Below are positions 1 to 11,803 of a stretch of 64,000 bases of DNA, one piece after another. The stretch comes from Hyphomicrobiaceae bacterium (lineage in GTDB: Bacteria; Pseudomonadota; Alphaproteobacteria; Rhizobiales; Methyloligellaceae), in contig JACKJS010000001.1 in NCBI GenBank assembly GCA_020637815.1, positions 186,001-250,000 of the forward strand. The letters run 5' to 3'. Positions within the stretch are counted from its first letter, which is position 1. Every line of letters begins with the position of its first letter. Below the pieces are notes generated by a model, which did no database searches, had not been told where the DNA came from, and worked only from the letters and a program-made list of their open reading frames with translations. Both the position numbers and the translations under genes were made by a program.

Positions 1-667
<667 letters not shown>

Positions 668-684
668 AGGCAGACGGAGTTATT

Positions 685-728
685 GGGAACCAAGCATCGA
701 AATCCCGAAAAAACGGCGCTTGGTTCCC
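685..728 (+). terminator. Inverted repeat after rpoC, possible terminator
   Basis: An exact 11-bp inverted repeat (685-695 and 718-728, arms GGGAACCAAGC and GCTTGGTTCCC) with a 22-base loop lies 18 bases after the rpoC stop. The position suits transcription termination or RNA processing of the rpoBC message. There is no clear U-run after the stem, so an intrinsic terminator is not proven. Confidence 0.45.
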
Positions 729-748
729 GAATTCCAATGCTTCAACCC

Positions 749-778
749 TTGACGTTAAGAGAAACGGCCTGATACAAC
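749..778 (+). promoter_or_regulatory. Candidate sigma-70 promoter of the str operon
   Basis: TTGACG at 749-754 and TACAAC at 773-778 are separated by 18 bases, resembling housekeeping -35 and -10 elements (5/6 and 4/6 matches). It lies just after the rpoC inverted repeat and would give a leader of about 270 bases before rpsL. The call rests on pattern match and position only. Confidence 0.4.
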
Positions 779-1052
779 GCGGCCACTTTTAGCGGCAGGC
801 GGTAGCCCACCGAGAGGTTGCTCTTTGGGGCGCGGGTTAGACGCTGCCGGACTAACCGGGATCAAATCGGGGTCATGATCTTGAGGGTTTGCCTCAAGAT
901 CCTCTGCTTTAGGCGCTGAAGGACGCGGGGGACGACTCGCAGCTTCAGCTCTTGTGTTTTGGGCAATCCGCCCATTTGTGTTTTGGGCGCTCTCGCCCAT
1001 GGGTGAACGAGGCGTTTTCGCCTTCGACAACGATTGGACGCTAAAGGCTGCC
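779..1052 (+). other. Structured non-coding leader upstream of rpsL
   Basis: No gene is supported here. The stretch holds a perfect 9-bp stem (877-885 with 893-901, GATCTTGAG/CTCAAGATC, 7-base loop) followed by two tandem 24-25 base units that each contain a small GGGC/GCCC hairpin. If the promoter at 749-778 is used, all of this is in the 5' leader of the str mRNA. An open frame from 954 runs into rpsL, but S12 homology begins only at 1053, so that frame is not taken as coding. Confidence 0.45.
952..1000 (+). repeat. Tandem repeat of two 24-25 base hairpin units before rpsL
   Basis: Two adjacent copies (952-975 and 976-1000) both start TTGTGTTTTGGGC and end GCCCAT. Only the loop differs: AATCC in copy 1, GCTCTC-type in copy 2. 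Each copy can fold into a short GC stem, so stems are conserved while loops vary. The last copy ends 52 bases before the rpsL start. Confidence 0.65.
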
Positions 1053-1424
1053 ATGCCAACGATTCAGCAATTGATCCGGAAGCCGCGTAAGCAACCGGTG
1101 AAACGCAACAAAGTGCCGGCCATGCAGGCCTGCCCGCAGAAGCGGGGGGTTTGCACCCGCGTTTACACGACGACGCCGAAGAAGCCGAACTCGGCGCTCC
1201 GGAAAGTTGCGCGTGTGCGCCTGACCAACCAGCAGGAAGTCACGAGCTACATTCCTGGCGAGGGTCACAATCTTCAGGAGCACTCGGTGGTGATGATCCG
1301 CGGCGGCCGCGTAAAGGATCTCCCGGGCGTGCGCTACCACATCATCCGTGGTGTGCTCGACACGCAAGGCGTCAGCGCCCGCCGTCAGCGGCGCTCGAAA
1401 TACGGAGCCAAGCGTCCCAAGTAG
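1053..1424 (+). CDS. rpsL: 30S ribosomal protein S12
   Basis: S12 sits at the decoding centre of the 30S subunit and helps set translation accuracy. The product is 123 residues, the usual length, beginning [12 protein letters not shown] and containing [19 protein letters not shown] and [13 protein letters not shown]. The lysine of PKKPNSA is the wild-type residue at the classical streptomycin-resistance position. The start at 1053 fits the family; an in-frame upstream ATG at 954 would add unrelated residues. First gene of the str operon, 42 bases before rpsG. Confidence 0.98.
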   Translation: MPTIQQLIRKPRKQPVKRNKVPAMQACPQKRGVCTRVYTTTPKKPNSALRKVARVRLTNQQEVTSYIPGEGHNLQEHSVVMIRGGRVKDLPGVRYHIIRGVLDTQGVSARRQRRSKYGAKRPK

Positions 1425-1438
1425 CGGGGCGCTTTTTT
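1411..1438 (+). terminator. Attenuator-like hairpin over the rpsL stop codon
   Basis: AGCGTCCC (1411-1418) pairs with GGGGCGCT (1426-1433) with one G-U pair, and six T residues follow at 1433-1438. The rpsL stop codon (1422-1424) lies in the 7-base loop. This has the form of an intrinsic terminator, but lies between two co-oriented operon genes, so partial termination or coupling to translation of the rpsL end is the likely role. Confidence 0.55.
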
Positions 1439-1466
1439 GGGTCTTTAAGGAACGGATTGAAGCGAT

Positions 1467-1937
1467 ATGTCCAGGCGGCACAGAGCGGATAAGCGGGAGA
1501 TCATCCCGGATCCCAAATTTGGGGATCAGGTGCTCACCAAATTCATGAATTCCATCATGCTGGACGGCAAGAAGTCGGCCGCGGAGCGGATCGTTTACGG
1601 CGCGCTCGACCAGATGGAAGAGAAGGTGAAGCAGAACCCGATCGAGCTGTTCCATCAGGCGCTGCAGAATGTCATGCCGGCGATCGAAGTGCGTTCCCGC
1701 CGCGTGGGCGGCGCGACGTATCAGGTGCCGGTCGAGGTTCGCGTCGACCGCCGTCAAGCGCTTGCGATTCGCTGGATTATCTCTGCCGCGCGCGGCCGTA
1801 ACGAGAACACGATGGTCGAGCGGCTGTCGGGCGAGCTGCTCGATGCCGTCAACAATCGCGGTTCGGCCGTGAAGAAGCGCGAGGATACGCACCGGATGGC
1901 CGAGGCCAACCGTGCCTTCTCGCACTATCGCTGGTAA
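1467..1937 (+). CDS. rpsG: 30S ribosomal protein S7
   Basis: S7 starts assembly of the 30S head by binding the 3' major domain of 16S rRNA and lines the E site. The 156-residue product starts [20 protein letters not shown] and has the typical [12 protein letters not shown] and [14 protein letters not shown] segments. The length is normal for bacteria. It lies between rpsL and fusA in the conserved str order, 21 bases before fusA. In the E. coli str operon S7 is the feedback regulator; no such site was identified here. Confidence 0.98.
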   Translation: MSRRHRADKREIIPDPKFGDQVLTKFMNSIMLDGKKSAAERIVYGALDQMEEKVKQNPIELFHQALQNVMPAIEVRSRRVGGATYQVPVEVRVDRRQALAIRWIISAARGRNENTMVERLSGELLDAVNNRGSAVKKREDTHRMAEANRAFSHYRW

Positions 1938-1958
1938 ACGTCTCAAGGAACTCGAACG

Positions 1959-4034
1959 ATGCCCCGTCAGACGCCCCTCAAGGATTACCGCAACATCGGT
2001 ATCATGGCGCATATCGATGCCGGCAAGACCACCACGACCGAACGCGTGCTCTACTACACCGGTAAGAGCCACAAGATCGGTGAGGTGCATGACGGCGCGG
2101 CCACCATGGATTGGATGGAGCAGGAGCAGGAGCGCGGCATCACCATCACGTCGGCGGCGACGACTGCGTTCTGGAAAGACAAGCGCGTCAACATCATCGA
2201 TACGCCCGGCCACGTGGATTTCACGATCGAGGTGGAGCGCAGCTTGCGCGTGCTCGACGGCGCCGTGGCGCTGCTCGATGCCAACCAGGGCGTGGAGCCG
2301 CAGACCGAGACGGTGTGGCGTCAGGCCGACAAGTACCGCGTGCCGCGCATGATCTTCGTCAACAAGATGGATAAGATCGGCGCCGACTTCTACATGTCGG
2401 TCAAGATGATCAGGGACCGCTTGGGCGCCCATCCGATCGTGCTTCAGCTGCCGATCGGATCGGAGTCGGACTTTGCCGGTATCGTCGATCTTGTCCGCAT
2501 GAAGGCGGTAGTTTGGGACGACGAGTCGCTTGGTGCCTCGTTCCACGACGAGGAGATTCCGTCGGACCTCCAGGACAAGGCTAAAGAGTATCACGACGCG
2601 CTCATCGAGCAGGCGGTCGAGGTCGACGAGGAGGCCATGGAGGCCTATCTCGAAGGCAAGGAGATTTCCGAAGAGACGCTGAAGAAGCTGATCCGGAAGG
2701 GAACCTGCGATCTCGACTTCGTTCCGGTGCTTTGTGGTTCCGCCTTCAAGAACAAGGGCGTTCAGCCGCTTCTCGACGCCGTGGTCGACTACCTCCCGTC
2801 GCCGGTCGACGTGCCGCCGATCAAGGCCATCGACGTGAAGACGGAAGCGGAAGTGGACCGTCCGGCATCGGACGACGCGCCGCTGTCCATGCTGGCGTTC
2901 AAAATCATGAACGACCCGTTCGTGGGTTCGCTGACCTTCTGCCGCATCTACTCGGGCAAGGTCGAATCCGGTCAGACGCTGGCCAATACGGTGAAGGATA
3001 AGAAAGAGCGCATCGGCCGCATGCTGCTCATGCATTCCAATCACCGCGAAGACATCAAAGAGGCCTTCGCGGGCGATATCGTCGCGATCGCCGGTCTCAA
3101 GGACGTCACCACGGGCGACACGCTGTGCGATCCGAACAAGCAGGTGATTTTGGAGCGCATGGAGTTTCCGGAGCCCGTTATCGAGGTTGCCGTGGAGCCC
3201 AAGACCAAGGGCGACCAGGAGAAGCTCGGCGTCGCGCTCAATCGTCTTGCTCAGGAAGATCCGTCCTTCCGCGTTTCGGTCGACCACGAGTCCGGCCAGA
3301 CCATCATTAAGGGCATGGGCGAGCTTCACCTCGACATCATCGTCGATCGCATGAAGCGTGAGTTCAAGGTCGAGGCCAATGTGGGCGCGCCGCAGGTAGC
3401 GTATCGCGAGACGATCACGAAGCAGTCCGACGTGGACTACACCCACAAGAAGCAAACCGGCGGTTCGGGTCAGTTTGCCCGCGTCAAGATGGTGGTCGAG
3501 CCGACCGAGCCCGGTGAGGGCTTCGTGTTCGAAAACAAGGTTGTCGGCGGTAACGTGCCGAAGGAGTTCATCCCGGGCGTCGAGAAGGGCGTGCACAGCG
3601 TCGTCGACGCGGGTGTTCTCGCGGGCTTCCCGATCCTTGATGTGAAGTGCACGCTGGTTGACGGTGCGTCGCATGACGTCGACTCGTCCGTCATGGCGTT
3701 TGAGATCGCGTCGCGCGCGGCTTTCCGCGAAGCGGCGTTGAAAGCCGGGCCGAAGCTGCTAGAGCCGATCATGAAGGTTGAAGTGGTGACGCCGGAAGAA
3801 TATGTCGGCGGTATCATTGGCGATCTGACAAGCCGTCGCGGTCAGGTCCGGGGTCAAGAGTCCCGGGGCAATGCGACGGTGATCAATGCCATGGTCCCGC
3901 TAGCCAACATGTTTGGTTATGTGAACACGCTGCGCTCCATGAGCCAGGGGCGGGCGCAGTTCACGATGCAATTCGACAGCTACGCGCAGGTTCCGCAGGC
4001 GGTGGCTGAGGAAGTGCAAGCGAAGTTCGCCTAA
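1959..4034 (+). CDS. fusA: Elongation factor G
   Basis: EF-G is the GTPase that drives translocation and, with ribosome recycling factor, subunit splitting. The protein is 691 residues with all five domains. The GTPase signatures are P-loop [13 protein letters not shown] near residue 18, DTPGHVDF near 85, NKMDK near 140 and GSAFKNKG near 260. Domain IV contains the [10 protein letters not shown] segment and domain V ends with [13 protein letters not shown]. Start and length are normal. It lies 21 bases after rpsG and 51 bases before tuf, so all four genes are probably one str transcript. Confidence 0.98.
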   Translation: MPRQTPLKDYRNIGIMAHIDAGKTTTTERVLYYTGKSHKIGEVHDGAATMDWMEQEQERGITITSAATTAFWKDKRVNIIDTPGHVDFTIEVERSLRVLDGAVALLDANQGVEPQTETVWRQADKYRVPRMIFVNKMDKIGADFYMSVKMIRDRLGAHPIVLQLPIGSESDFAGIVDLVRMKAVVWDDESLGASFHDEEIPSDLQDKAKEYHDALIEQAVEVDEEAMEAYLEGKEISEETLKKLIRKGTCDLDFVPVLCGSAFKNKGVQPLLDAVVDYLPSPVDVPPIKAIDVKTEAEVDRPASDDAPLSMLAFKIMNDPFVGSLTFCRIYSGKVESGQTLANTVKDKKERIGRMLLMHSNHREDIKEAFAGDIVAIAGLKDVTTGDTLCDPNKQVILERMEFPEPVIEVAVEPKTKGDQEKLGVALNRLAQEDPSFRVSVDHESGQTIIKGMGELHLDIIVDRMKREFKVEANVGAPQVAYRETITKQSDVDYTHKKQTGGSGQFARVKMVVEPTEPGEGFVFENKVVGGNVPKEFIPGVEKGVHSVVDAGVLAGFPILDVKCTLVDGASHDVDSSVMAFEIASRAAFREAALKAGPKLLEPIMKVEVVTPEEYVGGIIGDLTSRRGQVRGQESRGNATVINAMVPLANMFGYVNTLRSMSQGRAQFTMQFDSYAQVPQAVAEEVQAKFA

Positions 4035-4085
4035 GCAATTGGGCGTTTGAATTCTAGCTTTTGGTGAGAGGAATGGAGAGCCAGG

Positions 4086-5276
<1,191 letters not shown>

Positions 5277-5290
5277 GGGAAATTGAGGAG

Positions 5291-5322
5291 CGCGCCGCTC
5301 CGTCTTGGGGCGGTGCGTTTTT
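5291..5322 (+). terminator. Intrinsic terminator after tuf
   Basis: CGCGCCGC (5291-5298) can pair with GCGGTGCG (5310-5317) with one G-U pair, and TTTTT follows at 5318-5322. It lies between the tuf stop and the rpsJ start, so it probably ends the str transcript or limits read-through into the S10 operon. Confidence 0.65.
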
Positions 5323-5341
5323 CTAACTTGAGGCCGTCGAG

Positions 5342-5650
5342 ATGCAGAGCCAGAACATAAGAATCAGGCTGAAAGCCTTCGACCATCGCATTCTCGATGC
5401 GTCGACAAAGGAAATCGTCAACACGGCGAAGCGTACCGGTGCGGAGGTTCGCGGTCCTATCCCGCTGCCGACCCGTATCGAGAAGTTCACCGTGAACCGC
5501 TCGCCGCACATCGACAAGAAGAGTCGTGAGCAGTTCGAGATGCGGACGCATAAGCGGCTGCTCGACATTGTCGATCCGACCCCGCAGACGGTCGATGCTT
5601 TGATGAAACTCGATCTCGCCGCTGGCGTGGACGTTGAGATCAAGCTTTAA
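5342..5650 (+). CDS. rpsJ: 30S ribosomal protein S10
   Basis: S10 (NusE) is a 30S head protein and also part of the NusB/NusG antitermination complex. The 102-residue product starts [19 protein letters not shown] and includes the conserved [20 protein letters not shown] segment. Length is normal. It is the first gene of the S10 operon and lies 32 bases before rplC. No separate promoter was recognised in the short gap after the tuf terminator. Confidence 0.98.
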   Translation: MQSQNIRIRLKAFDHRILDASTKEIVNTAKRTGAEVRGPIPLPTRIEKFTVNRSPHIDKKSREQFEMRTHKRLLDIVDPTPQTVDALMKLDLAAGVDVEIKL

Positions 5651-5682
5651 CCGGCTGCTGGACGAGGCAAGGAATTAGTTCG

Positions 5683-6450
5683 ATGCGATCAGGTGTTATC
5701 GCGCAGAAGGTCGGCATGACCCGGATCTTCACCGACGGCGGGGAGCACATTCCCGTGACGGTGCTGCGTCTGGAGAACTGCCAGGTCGTCGGTCAGCGGA
5801 CCGCGGAGAAGAATGGCTACACGGCCGTTCAGCTCGGTGCCGGCCGCGCGAAAGTGAAGCGTTTGACGCGTGCCGAGCGCGGCGGCTTCGCCGTGGCCAA
5901 TGTTGAGCCCAAGCGAAAAGTCGCCGAGTTCCGCGTGAGCCCCGAGAACATGATCGACGTGGGCGCGGAGATTACCGCCGACCACTTCGTCGAGGGGCAG
6001 TTCGTGGACGTCTCGGGCACCTCGATCGGCAAGGGCTTCGCCGGTGGCATGAAGCGTCACGGCTTTGGCGGTCTTCGGGCCAGCCACGGCGTGTCGATCA
6101 ATCACAGAAGTCATGGTTCGACCGGTCAGTGTCAGGACCCCGGCAAGGTGTTCAAGGGCAAGAAGATGGCCGGCCACATGGGCGACGTCAGCGTCACCAC
6201 GCAGAATCTGCGCGTGGTGAAGACCGATGCCGAACGCGGTCTCATCATGATCCGCGGGGCCGTTCCGGGCGCCAAGGGCGGTTGGGTCCTGCTCCGCGAT
6301 GCGGTCAAGCGGGCGCTGCCCGACGGTGTGCCGACGCCGGGCGCATTCCGGAAGAGTACTGAGGATCAAGCGCCGGCCAAGGAAGCCGCAGCTGAAGCGC
6401 CTGCCGAAGCCGAGCAGGCCAAGCCGGCAGAGGGCGGAGAGAACGCGTAA
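5683..6450 (+). CDS. rplC: 50S ribosomal protein L3
   Basis: L3 is an early-assembly protein of the 50S subunit that reaches toward the peptidyl-transferase centre. The start [20 protein letters not shown] and the central [13 protein letters not shown] and [18 protein letters not shown] blocks identify it. At 255 residues it is longer than the roughly 210 of E. coli L3, because the last 30 or so residues are an Ala/Glu-rich acidic tail. The stop overlaps the rplD start by one base (TAATG), suggesting translational coupling. Confidence 0.97.
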   Translation: MRSGVIAQKVGMTRIFTDGGEHIPVTVLRLENCQVVGQRTAEKNGYTAVQLGAGRAKVKRLTRAERGGFAVANVEPKRKVAEFRVSPENMIDVGAEITADHFVEGQFVDVSGTSIGKGFAGGMKRHGFGGLRASHGVSINHRSHGSTGQCQDPGKVFKGKKMAGHMGDVSVTTQNLRVVKTDAERGLIMIRGAVPGAKGGWVLLRDAVKRALPDGVPTPGAFRKSTEDQAPAKEAAAEAPAEAEQAKPAEGGENA

Positions 6451-7070
6451 TGAAAGCGGATGTAACAACGCTCGACGCCAAGAAGGCGGGAACCGTGGAT
6501 TTGTCCGAGGATGTCTTCGGGCTGGAGCCGCGCGCCGACTTGCTGCACCGCATGGTCCGGTATCAGCTGGCCAAGCGCCGCGCCGGTACGGTGTCCGTGA
6601 AGGATCGTTCCGAGATCACCGCGACCACGGCGAAGATGTACCGGCAGAAAGGCACCGGCCGTGCCCGTCACGGCAGCCGGAAGCCTGGCGTGTTTCGTGG
6701 CGGCGGCAAGGCTTTCGGGCCGAAGCCGCGCAGCTTTGCCTTCGACTTGCCGAAGAAGGTTCGGGCGCTCGCGCTGAAGCATGCGCTGTCGTCGAAGGTC
6801 AAGGCCGAGGAACTGATCGTGCTGGAGTCCTGCGACGTAAAGGACGCCAAGACGAAGGTCCTCAAGTCGCAGTTCGACAAGCTCGGTTTTGGGTCTGTTC
6901 TGATCGTGGACGGAGCCGAGGTGCAAACGAATTTCGCGCTCGCGGCGCGCAACATTCCTCATGTGGATGTGCTGCCGGTTCAGGGCATCAACGTTTACGA
7001 CATTCTGCGCCATGACAAGCTCGTGCTGACCAAAGCCGCGCTCGAGGCGCTGGAGGCCCGGTTCAAATGA
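6450..7070 (+). CDS. rplD: 50S ribosomal protein L4
   Basis: L4 lines the peptide exit tunnel; in E. coli it also represses the S10 operon. The 206-residue product contains the conserved loop [23 protein letters not shown] and the [30 protein letters not shown] C-terminal region (only its key residues are quoted). Length fits the family. It overlaps rplC by one base and rplW by four, so the three genes are tightly coupled in translation. Confidence 0.97.
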   Translation: MKADVTTLDAKKAGTVDLSEDVFGLEPRADLLHRMVRYQLAKRRAGTVSVKDRSEITATTAKMYRQKGTGRARHGSRKPGVFRGGGKAFGPKPRSFAFDLPKKVRALALKHALSSKVKAEELIVLESCDVKDAKTKVLKSQFDKLGFGSVLIVDGAEVQTNFALAARNIPHVDVLPVQGINVYDILRHDKLVLTKAALEALEARFK

Positions 7071-7360
7071 GTGCGCTTCAGGCATACGACGTGATTTTGG
7101 CGCCGGTCATCACCGAGAAATCGAGTGAGGCGTCCGAGTCCAACCAGGTGGTGTTCAAGGTTCGCCTCAACGCGACGAAGCCGCAAATCAAGAACGCGGT
7201 GGAGAAGTTGTTCGGCGTCAAGGTCGTGGCCGTGAACACGTTGACCCGCAAGGGCAAGACCAAGTTGTTCCGGGGCGTCAAGGGCACCCAGAAGGATACG
7301 AAGAAGGCAGTCGTCAAGCTCGCCGAGGGCGACAAGATCGACGTGACGACAGGGATCTAA
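7067..7360 (+). CDS. rplW: 50S ribosomal protein L23
   Basis: L23 sits at the exit of the peptide tunnel and is the docking site for trigger factor and SRP. The 97-residue protein has the family hallmarks [13 protein letters not shown] near the N terminus, [20 protein letters not shown] in the middle, and a basic segment around KGKTKLFRG. Its ATG overlaps the end of rplD by four bases, and rplB follows after four bases. Confidence 0.97.
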   Translation: MSALQAYDVILAPVITEKSSEASESNQVVFKVRLNATKPQIKNAVEKLFGVKVVAVNTLTRKGKTKLFRGVKGTQKDTKKAVVKLAEGDKIDVTTGI

Positions 7361-7364
7361 CGCG

Positions 7365-8204
7365 ATGGCTTTGAAGACATTCAAACCGACCACGCCGAGC
7401 CAGCGGCAGCTGGTGCTCGTGGACCGCAGCCATCTGTGGAAGGGCAAGCCGGTCAAGCCGTTGACCGAAGGCTTGACCAAGACCGGAGGGCGGAACAACG
7501 CGGGCCGCGTTTCGATGTGGCATCGTGGCGGCGGTCACAAGCGCACCTACCGTTTGGTCGACTTCAAGCGGACCAAGCGCGGCGTGCCGGCGACCGTGGA
7601 GCGCCTCGAATACGATCCGAACCGGACGGCCTTCATCGCGCTGATCAAGTACGCGGATGGCGAACTGTCGTATATCCTCGCGCCGCAGCGTCTGGCTCCT
7701 GGCGACACTGTGATCGCCGACGAGAAGGCCGACGTGAAACCCGGCAATGCGATGCCGCTGGCGAACATGCCGATCGGCACCATCGTCCACAACGTGGAGA
7801 TGAAGCAAGGCAAGGGCGGTCAGATCGCGCGCGCTGCCGGTGCCTATGTGCAGCTTGTCGGCCGCGACTCCGGTTATGCGATCGTGCGCCTGAATTCGGG
7901 CGAGACGCGTATGGTTCCGGCGGCCTGCATGGCCACGGTCGGCGCAGTCTCCAATCCGGACAACTCCAATGTGTCGTTGTCCAAGGCTGGCCGCAGCCGC
8001 TGGAAGGGCCGCAAGCCCGTGGTTCGCGGCGTGGCCATGAACCCGATCGATCACCCGCATGGCGGTGGTGAAGGGCGGACGTCCGGCGGCCGGCATCCGG
8101 TCACCCCTTGGGGCAAGTCCACCAAGGGCAAGCGGACGCGCACCAACAAGGCGAGCGATAAGTTCATTCTGCGCAGCCGCCATATGAAGAAGAAGAAGGG
8201 ATAA
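7365..8204 (+). CDS. rplB: 50S ribosomal protein L2
   Basis: L2 is one of the most conserved ribosomal proteins and is needed for subunit joining and peptidyl-transferase activity. The 279-residue product shows the central [19 protein letters not shown] and the C-terminal [19 protein letters not shown] motif, including the conserved histidine of the HPHGGG loop. Length is normal. It stands between rplW and rpsS, with only three bases before rpsS. Confidence 0.98.
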   Translation: MALKTFKPTTPSQRQLVLVDRSHLWKGKPVKPLTEGLTKTGGRNNAGRVSMWHRGGGHKRTYRLVDFKRTKRGVPATVERLEYDPNRTAFIALIKYADGELSYILAPQRLAPGDTVIADEKADVKPGNAMPLANMPIGTIVHNVEMKQGKGGQIARAAGAYVQLVGRDSGYAIVRLNSGETRMVPAACMATVGAVSNPDNSNVSLSKAGRSRWKGRKPVVRGVAMNPIDHPHGGGEGRTSGGRHPVTPWGKSTKGKRTRTNKASDKFILRSRHMKKKKG

Positions 8205-8207
8205 GAC

Positions 8208-8489
8208 GTGGCACGTTCGATTTGGAAAGGCCCGTTCGTCGACGGCTATCTCTTGAAGAAAGCCGAGAAGGCGCGCCAGAGCGGCTCCAACGCCGTGATC
8301 AAGATGTGGTCGCGCCGGTCGACTATTCTGCCGCAATTCGTGGGGCTGACCTTTGGCGTCCACAACGGGCAGAAGCACGTTCCGGTGCTGGTGACCGAGG
8401 ACATGGTGGGCCACAAGTTTGGCGAGTTCTCGCCGACCCGGACCTATCACGGCCACGCGGCCGACCGTAAAGCGAAGAAGGGCCGATAG
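8208..8489 (+). CDS. rpsS: 30S ribosomal protein S19
   Basis: S19 pairs with S13 in the 30S head and contacts A-site tRNA. The product is 93 residues and starts with GTG at 8208 (read as [18 protein letters not shown]). It contains the conserved [19 protein letters not shown] and [16 protein letters not shown] segments. GTG is accepted because the family N terminus begins exactly there. rplV starts two bases after the stop. Confidence 0.97.
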   Translation: MARSIWKGPFVDGYLLKKAEKARQSGSNAVIKMWSRRSTILPQFVGLTFGVHNGQKHVPVLVTEDMVGHKFGEFSPTRTYHGHAADRKAKKGR

Positions 8490-8491
8490 TC

Positions 8492-8872
8492 ATGGGCAAG
8501 CCGCAAAGAGAGCGCACGCTCAAGGACAATGAGGCGAAGGCCGTTACCCGGCTTATTCGCGTGAGCCCGCAGAAGCTGAACCTGGTTGCTCAGCTCATCC
8601 GGGGCAAGAAGGTCGACCGCGCATTGGCGGATCTTACCTTCTCGCGCAAGCGTATTGCCAAGGACGTCAAGAAGACCTTGGAGTCGGCGATCGCGAACGC
8701 CGAGAACAATCACGACCTCGATGTGGATGCGTTGGTCGTGTCGGAAGCCTATGTAGGCAAGAACATCGTTATGAAGCGCATTCAGGCGCGCGCGCGCGGG
8801 CGGGCTTCGCGGATTTTGAAGCCGTTTTCGCAGATGACCGTGGTTGTGCGCCAAGTCGAGGAGCCTGCTTGA
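8492..8872 (+). CDS. rplV: 50S ribosomal protein L22
   Basis: L22 forms part of the exit tunnel wall; its long beta-hairpin is where macrolide-resistance changes occur in other species. The 126-residue protein has the expected [21 protein letters not shown] region and the hairpin tip around [16 protein letters not shown]. Its stop codon shares one base with the rpsC start (TGATG), implying re-initiation or coupling. Confidence 0.97.
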   Translation: MGKPQRERTLKDNEAKAVTRLIRVSPQKLNLVAQLIRGKKVDRALADLTFSRKRIAKDVKKTLESAIANAENNHDLDVDALVVSEAYVGKNIVMKRIQARARGRASRILKPFSQMTVVVRQVEEPA

Positions 8873-9591
8873 TGGGACAGAAAGTCAATCCGATCGGGCT
8901 TAGGCTCGGTGTCAACCGCACTTGGGATTCGCGTTGGTTCGCCTCGCGCGGCGAATATGCGAATCTGCTGCACGAAGACCTCAAGATGCGCGAGCACATT
9001 CTCAAGACGCGCAAGCAGGCCGGTATTTCCAAGGTCGTGGTCGAGCGTCCGCACAAGAAGTGCCGTGTCACGGTCTACACCGCGCGCCCGGGCATCTTGA
9101 TCGGCAAGAAGGGCGCCGATATCGAGCTTCTCCGCCGCGAGCTGGCTACGATGACGGACTCCGAAGTGCACCTGAACATCGTCGAGGTGCGCAAGCCGGA
9201 AATCGACGCGACTCTGGTGGCAGAGGGCATCGCGCAGCAGCTCGAGCGCCGGGTGGCGTTCCGCCGTGCGATGAAGCGGGCGGTGCAGTCGGCGATCCGG
9301 ATGGGTGCCCTCGGCATCCGCATCAATTGCTCTGGCCGGCTCGGCGGCGCGGAAATCGCGCGCATGGAATGGTACCGCGAGGGCCGTGTGCCGCTGCATA
9401 CGCTTCGCGCGAATATCGACTACGGCACGGCGCTTGGGCGCACGGCTTACGGGATCATCGGGATCAAGGTTTGGATCTTCAAGGGCGAGATCATGGAGCA
9501 CGACCCCATGGCCCAGGAGACCAAGGCTCTCGAGGCCCAAGAGGGCGGACGTTCCGGTGGACGGCGCGACTCCGCACGGACGCAGGGCTAA
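8872..9591 (+). CDS. rpsC: 30S ribosomal protein S3
   Basis: S3 lies at the mRNA entry channel of the 30S subunit and helps unwind mRNA. The 239-residue product starts [20 protein letters not shown] and carries the KH-type RNA-binding segment with [18 protein letters not shown]. The ATG at 8872 is preferred over a TTG three bases upstream because the family begins MGQKVNP. The last 20 residues form a basic, Gly/Arg-rich tail. rplP follows after 18 bases. Confidence 0.97.
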   Translation: MGQKVNPIGLRLGVNRTWDSRWFASRGEYANLLHEDLKMREHILKTRKQAGISKVVVERPHKKCRVTVYTARPGILIGKKGADIELLRRELATMTDSEVHLNIVEVRKPEIDATLVAEGIAQQLERRVAFRRAMKRAVQSAIRMGALGIRINCSGRLGGAEIARMEWYREGRVPLHTLRANIDYGTALGRTAYGIIGIKVWIFKGEIMEHDPMAQETKALEAQEGGRSGGRRDSARTQG

Positions 9592-9609
9592 GGGCAGGAT
9601 TTAAGAGTT

Positions 9610-10023
9610 ATGCTGCAACCGAAACGCACAAAGTTCCGCAAGATGCACAAGGGCCGCATCAAAGGTGCGGCGAAGGGTGGATCTGCGCTCAACTTCGGAA
9701 CGTTCGGGCTGAAGGCGCAGGAGCCTGCCCGCGTGACCGCGCGCCAGATCGAAGCGGCCCGCCGTGCCATGACGCGTCAGATGAAGCGTGCCGGCCGCGT
9801 GTGGATCCGTATCTTCCCCGACGTGCCGGTGTCGAAGAAGCCGACCGAAGTCCGCATGGGTAAGGGTAAGGGTTCGCCAGAGTTTTGGGCGGCCAAGGTC
9901 AAGCCCGGCCGGATCATGTTCGAGATCGACGGCGTGGGCGAGCCGGTGGCGCGCGAGGCGCTGCGCCTGGCCGCGGCCAAGCTGCCAATCAAAACGCGCG
10001 TCGTTGCGCGTATCGAGGGCTAG
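9610..10023 (+). CDS. rplP: 50S ribosomal protein L16
   Basis: L16 helps place the A-site tRNA and organises the central protuberance of the 50S subunit. The 137-residue product starts [19 protein letters not shown] and contains [20 protein letters not shown] and the [18 protein letters not shown] segment. Length and start are typical. It lies three bases before rpmC. Confidence 0.98.
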   Translation: MLQPKRTKFRKMHKGRIKGAAKGGSALNFGTFGLKAQEPARVTARQIEAARRAMTRQMKRAGRVWIRIFPDVPVSKKPTEVRMGKGKGSPEFWAAKVKPGRIMFEIDGVGEPVAREALRLAAAKLPIKTRVVARIEG

Positions 10024-10026
10024 GCG

Positions 10027-10227
10027 ATGAAAGCGAGCCAAGTGAACGATATGACGATCGATCAGCTCAATGACGAGCTGGTCAAGTTGAAGAAAGAGCA
10101 GTTCAACCTGCGCTTCCAGGCGGCCTCTGGGCAGCTTGAGAACACGGCGCGGGTTCGGCAGGTACGCCGCGACATCGCGCGCGTACAGACGATCGCGCGC
10201 CAGAAGAGCGCCGTAGCGAAGGCTTAA
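10027..10227 (+). CDS. rpmC: 50S ribosomal protein L29
   Basis: L29 is a small helical-hairpin protein beside L23 at the tunnel exit. The 66-residue product starts [20 protein letters not shown] and includes the hallmark [20 protein letters not shown] and [11 protein letters not shown]. Size is typical. It sits between rplP and rpsQ as in the standard S10 order. Confidence 0.97.
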   Translation: MKASQVNDMTIDQLNDELVKLKKEQFNLRFQAASGQLENTARVRQVRRDIARVQTIARQKSAVAKA

Positions 10228-10238
10228 AGGTAAGAACG

Positions 10239-10484
10239 ATGCCGAAACGCGTATTGATTGGGACTGTGGTGAGCGACAAGAACGACAAGACCGTTGTGGT
10301 CAAGGTCGAGCGCCGCTTCACGCATCCTCTTCTCCAGAAGACGGTCCGCCGCTCCAAGAACTATCACGCGCACGACGAGAACAATGAATTCAAGGTCGGC
10401 GAGAAGGTACGGATCGAAGAGTGTGCGCCGATCTCGAAACAGAAATGTTGGGTGGTTTTGCCGCGTGAGCGGGCGGCCAGCTAG
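10239..10484 (+). CDS. rpsQ: 30S ribosomal protein S17
   Basis: S17 is an OB-fold protein that binds 16S rRNA early in assembly of the 30S body. The 81-residue product starts [20 protein letters not shown] and contains [20 protein letters not shown] and the [19 protein letters not shown] block. Length is normal. It is the last gene of the S10 block, followed 48 bases later by rplN. Confidence 0.97.
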   Translation: MPKRVLIGTVVSDKNDKTVVVKVERRFTHPLLQKTVRRSKNYHAHDENNEFKVGEKVRIEECAPISKQKCWVVLPRERAAS

Positions 10485-10532
10485 GGCGAATAAGGAAGGG
10501 CCTCGACGAAGGCCTGAATAAGGGCGAATGCC

Positions 10533-10901
10533 ATGATTCAGATGCAGACCAATCTCGACGTCGCCGATAACTCCGGTGCCAAGCGCGTTCAGTGCATCAA
10601 GGTGCTCGGCGGGTCGAAGCGGAAATACGCCTCGATCGGAGACACAGTTGTGGTCAGCGTCAAGGAAGCGATTCCGCGCGGCCGTGTAAAAAAAGGCCAG
10701 GTGATGAAGGCCGTGATCGTACGGACTGCCACGGGCGTGCGCCGTCCCGACGGTTCGCTGATCCGGTTCGACCGCAACGCGGCGGTTTTGGTCAATGCGC
10801 AGGGCGAGCCGGTCGGTACGCGTATCTTCGGCCCCGTCACGCGCGAGTTGCGGGCGAAGAAGCACATGAAGATCGTGTCGCTCGCGCCGGAGGTGCTGTG
10901 A
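10533..10901 (+). CDS. rplN: 50S ribosomal protein L14
   Basis: L14 lies at the subunit interface, where it contacts 16S rRNA and is the docking site for the silencing factor RsfS. The 122-residue product begins [18 protein letters not shown] and contains the [21 protein letters not shown] signature. Length is exactly that of the family. It opens the spc gene order and is followed two bases later by rplX. Confidence 0.98.
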   Translation: MIQMQTNLDVADNSGAKRVQCIKVLGGSKRKYASIGDTVVVSVKEAIPRGRVKKGQVMKAVIVRTATGVRRPDGSLIRFDRNAAVLVNAQGEPVGTRIFGPVTRELRAKKHMKIVSLAPEVL

Positions 10902-10903
10902 TT

Positions 10904-11224
10904 ATGGCCGGGTTGAAGATCAAGAAGGGCGACCACGTCGTGGTGCTCACGGGCAAGGACAAGGGCAAGCGCGGCGAAGTGCTGAAGGTCTTGCCGTCCG
11001 AGAACCGTGCCATCGTGCAGGGCGTTGCTCAGGTGCGCCGTCACCAGCGCCAGACGGCCGCGCAGGAGGGGGGCATCATCACCAAGGAAGCCCCGATCCA
11101 TATTTCGAATCTCGCGCTGGAAGACCCGAAAGACGGTCAGCCCACGCGCGTCGGCTATAAATTTCTGAAGGACGGACGCAAGGTGCGTTTCGCCAAGCGT
11201 TCGGGCGAGGTCATCGATGGCTGA
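10904..11224 (+). CDS. rplX: 50S ribosomal protein L24
   Basis: L24 is an assembly initiator that binds the 5' end of 23S rRNA and contains a KOW domain. The product from ATG 10904 is 106 residues with the KOW segment [20 protein letters not shown] near the start. The open frame extends much further upstream through rplN in another frame, but homology starts at [10 protein letters not shown]. It overlaps rplE by eight bases. Confidence 0.96.
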   Translation: MAGLKIKKGDHVVVLTGKDKGKRGEVLKVLPSENRAIVQGVAQVRRHQRQTAAQEGGIITKEAPIHISNLALEDPKDGQPTRVGYKFLKDGRKVRFAKRSGEVIDG

Positions 11225-11774
11225 GCAGGCATATACACCGCGGCTGAAGCAGCAATATCTCGACGTGATCAAGGGCGAGCTCTCCAAGGAGTTCGCTTAC
11301 AAGAACGTCATGCAGATTCCCCGCCTTGAGAAGGTGGTCTTGAATATCGGTGTCGGCGAGGCGGTCAACGACTCCAAGAAGGTCAAGGCGGCCGCCAACG
11401 ATCTCGGGCTGATCGCCGGTCAGCGTCCGGTCATCACCAAGGCGCGGAAGTCGATTGCCGGCTTCAAGCTCCGCGAGGGCATGCCGGTCGGCGTGAAGGT
11501 GACGTTGCGCAAGAGCCGGATGTACGAGTTTCTCGACCGGCTGGTGAACATCGCGCTTCCGCGCGTCCGCGATTTCCGCGGGCTCAATCCGAAGAGCTTC
11601 GACGGGCGTGGCAATTATTCGATGGGCCTGAAGGAGCACATCGTCTTCCCCGAGATCGACTACGACAAGGTGGAGGACGTGCTCGGCATGGACATCATCG
11701 TGTGCACGACGGCGCAGAGCGACGACGAGGCGCGCGCGCTTTTGAAGGGTTTGAACTTTCCGTTCCGCGGCTAA
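11217..11774 (+). CDS. rplE: 50S ribosomal protein L5
   Basis: L5 carries 5S rRNA into the central protuberance and contacts P-site tRNA. The 185-residue protein contains the signature [19 protein letters not shown], the loop [20 protein letters not shown] and [19 protein letters not shown]. Length is normal. Its start lies inside the last codons of rplX (eight-base overlap), suggesting coupled translation. Confidence 0.98.
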   Translation: MAEQAYTPRLKQQYLDVIKGELSKEFAYKNVMQIPRLEKVVLNIGVGEAVNDSKKVKAAANDLGLIAGQRPVITKARKSIAGFKLREGMPVGVKVTLRKSRMYEFLDRLVNIALPRVRDFRGLNPKSFDGRGNYSMGLKEHIVFPEIDYDKVEDVLGMDIIVCTTAQSDDEARALLKGLNFPFRG

Positions 11775-11803
11775 GCGACGGCGCACCGCGACAGGAGGAC
11801 TGA

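Noticed and set aside
954..1052. Upstream in-frame extension of rpsL
   Set aside because: It would add 33 residues translated from the tandem hairpin repeat; S12 homology begins exactly at 1053.
1041..3674. 877-codon open frame on the minus strand across rpsL, rpsG and fusA
   Set aside because: It lies antisense to three certain genes. In GC-rich DNA with strong codon bias, the reverse frame often lacks stops. The translated protein shows no domain or signal.
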